A stretch of 64,000 nt of DNA from CAVQBP01 sp963723205 (lineage in GTDB: Bacteria > Bacteroidota > Ignavibacteria > Ignavibacteriales > Ignavibacteriaceae), in contig CAVRQC010000008.1 in the NCBI GenBank assembly GCA_963723205.1, positions 1-64,000 of the forward strand, in the 5' to 3' direction. The notes beneath the pieces are model-generated. The model saw only the letters and a list, made by a program, of their open reading frames with translations. It made no database searches and was not told where the DNA came from. The translations under genes were made by a program, and so were the position numbers. Below, one piece after another: positions 63,135-64,000 of the stretch (its first letter is position 1; the number at the start of each line of letters is the position of its first letter).

Positions 63135-64000
63135 TTAACTTTTAATACTCTCTTTGATTACCGGTTTATCCTTTTTTATAACATTATCTTCTTTTCCGGA
63201 ATGATAAATTTCTTCAATAATATATTCTTTTGATTCCTTAGAATGAGTAAAAATAATTATTTCAGCAACTAAACCTATTGCAAACAATTGAATTCCAAAT
63301 ACAATTAACAATATACCTACAAGAACTAAAGGACGGTCGGCCAGGCTAACACCTAAAAAGGTTCTTTGAAAAAATAAAAATAATGCTAATAGTGAACCTG
63401 CCGCAAAAATCAGCATACCGGGGAAGCCGAAAAAGCGAAGCGGCTTTTTAGTAAATTTTATTAAGAAGAATATGGAAATAAAGTTTACTATTCTTTCTAA
63501 ATAATGCGTAAAAGAATAAACTCTTTTAGGTATATCAGTATAGTATTGCGCAACGGCATATTCTTTAACCTTAAAACCGGATCTACTAGCCAGAAGCGGA
63601 AGAAAACGGTGTTGATCTCCATAAATATATATTTTTTCCAAAAGTTCCCTGGTAAACATTCTAACGTTACAGCCGAGATCATTATAGTTCATTCCTAAGG
63701 TATATTTAACTAATGAATGAAAAAGTTTAGCCTGCAGACGATGAAGGAAATTATCTTTTTTCCTTGATCTAATCGCGATAAGCAGATCAACATTTTCAAA
63801 AGAGTTAACAAATCCCGGAATTTCTTTTTCATCAATTTGACGATATCCTGGTAGAGTTAAAATCAATTCTCCGAAACTTTGTTCGAAACCTGCATTAAGT
63901 GCAGCCGCATCACCAAACCATTTTGCCAATTCTATGATTTCAATCTTTTCCCCTTTTTCTTTCAATCCAAATAATTCATTTAAAATATTTTGTGAGTTTC
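63135..64000 (-). CDS. GT2 glycosyltransferase (DPM/DPG-synthase-like), 5' end outside the window
   Basis: At least 288 residues are visible, ending in a hydrophilic tail. The frame is open to the window edge without a good start (the TTG at 63965 lies inside the domain), so the N-terminal part with the nucleotide-binding motif is missing. Visible family features are KWFGDAAALNAGFEQSFGELILTLPGY, NYNDLGCNVRMFTRELLEKI and two C-terminal helices (about 185-210 and 220-245 of the part seen). The Asp usually found in the DxD position after TL reads LPGYRQID. It likely makes polyprenyl-phosphate sugars. Confidence 0.85.
   Translation of the reverse strand, partial: NSQNILNELFGLKEKGEKIEIIELAKWFGDAAALNAGFEQSFGELILTLPGYRQIDEKEIPGFVNSFENVDLLIAIRSRKKDNFLHRLQAKLFHSLVKYTLGMNYNDLGCNVRMFTRELLEKIYIYGDQHRFLPLLASRSGFKVKEYAVAQYYTDIPKRVYSFTHYLERIVNFISIFFLIKFTKKPLRFFGFPGMLIFAAGSLLALFLFFQRTFLGVSLADRPLVLVGILLIVFGIQLFAIGLVAEIIIFTHSKESKEYIIEEIYHSGKEDNVIKKDKPVIKESIKS

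Noticed and set aside
1..64000. tRNA, rRNA, CRISPR arrays and prophage genes
   Set aside because: None were recognised by reading; no cloverleaf-like T-loop sequences, regular spaced repeats or phage structural genes were seen.

Overview
The window looks like chromosomal DNA from a free-living, AT-rich (about one third G+C by eye) Gram-negative member of the Bacteroidota/Ignavibacteria/Chlorobi group. This is inference from gene content; no rRNA marker is present. The signs are short RpoD-type sigma factors of about 285 residues without region 1.1, GldA/GldF/GldG-like genes, a DUF2723 protein, an M64 peptidase, a lipoprotein of the Bacteroidota 'xanthan lyase'/golvesin type, many lipoprotein signal peptides, and two promoter-like sites of the Bacteroidota form TTG-N20-TAnnTTTG. 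No rRNA, tRNA or CRISPR array was found.

Layout. 1-1393: an IS3-family insertion sequence, cut at its left end by the window edge, ending about 4 bp after the stop codon of a large wall-amidase-like lipoprotein. 4.6-8.1 kb: a sigma factor, then YceI, nitroreductase, pirin and MarR genes (probable redox or electrophile stress cluster) behind an 18-bp palindrome. 8.2-18.5 kb: a DUF2723 membrane protein, then a minus-strand mannoside cluster (GH38 alpha-mannosidase, FucP-like transporter, ROK kinase, sugar porter). 19-23 kb: a receiver protein, an unknown membrane protein and an unusual glycoside-hydrolase-like protein. 23.0-25.9 kb: a DUF4395-thioredoxin-rhodanese operon behind a 34-codon cysteine-rich leader ORF with a clear terminator and a possible antiterminator, then msrB. 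26.0-31.0 kb: a minus-strand cluster of C39-like peptidase, RimK-like ATP-grasp ligase, GCS2-type ligase and N-formylglutamate amidohydrolase-like protein. 31.2-34.0 kb: ppc.

34.0-41.0 kb: a TetR regulator with two matching 18-bp operators, divergent from a LolA-like protein, two MacB/LolCE-type permeases, an ATPase, an SDR protein and an outer-membrane barrel. 41-50 kb: an M49-like peptidase, an M28 peptidase, a lytic transglycosylase, a TraB protein, a second sigma factor nearly identical to the first at the N-terminus, an M23 peptidase and a barrel protein. 50.7-54.9 kb: a Gld-like ABC operon. 55-64 kb: a TPR lipoprotein with a G8 tract in its signal peptide, an M64 peptidase, a class IV aminotransferase, cysE-cysK, a GluR0-like channel, a four-helix-bundle protein, a receiver protein and a partial GT2 glycosyltransferase.

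Two systems deserve most attention. The first is the cysteine-codon leader, whose architecture predicts classical transcription attenuation of a sulfur-transfer operon. The second is the C39/ATP-grasp/GCS2/FGase cluster, which has the parts needed to make, trim and break amide-linked peptides, with a tandem heptamer repeat at one gene junction. Several palindromic REP-like repeats are scattered between genes.
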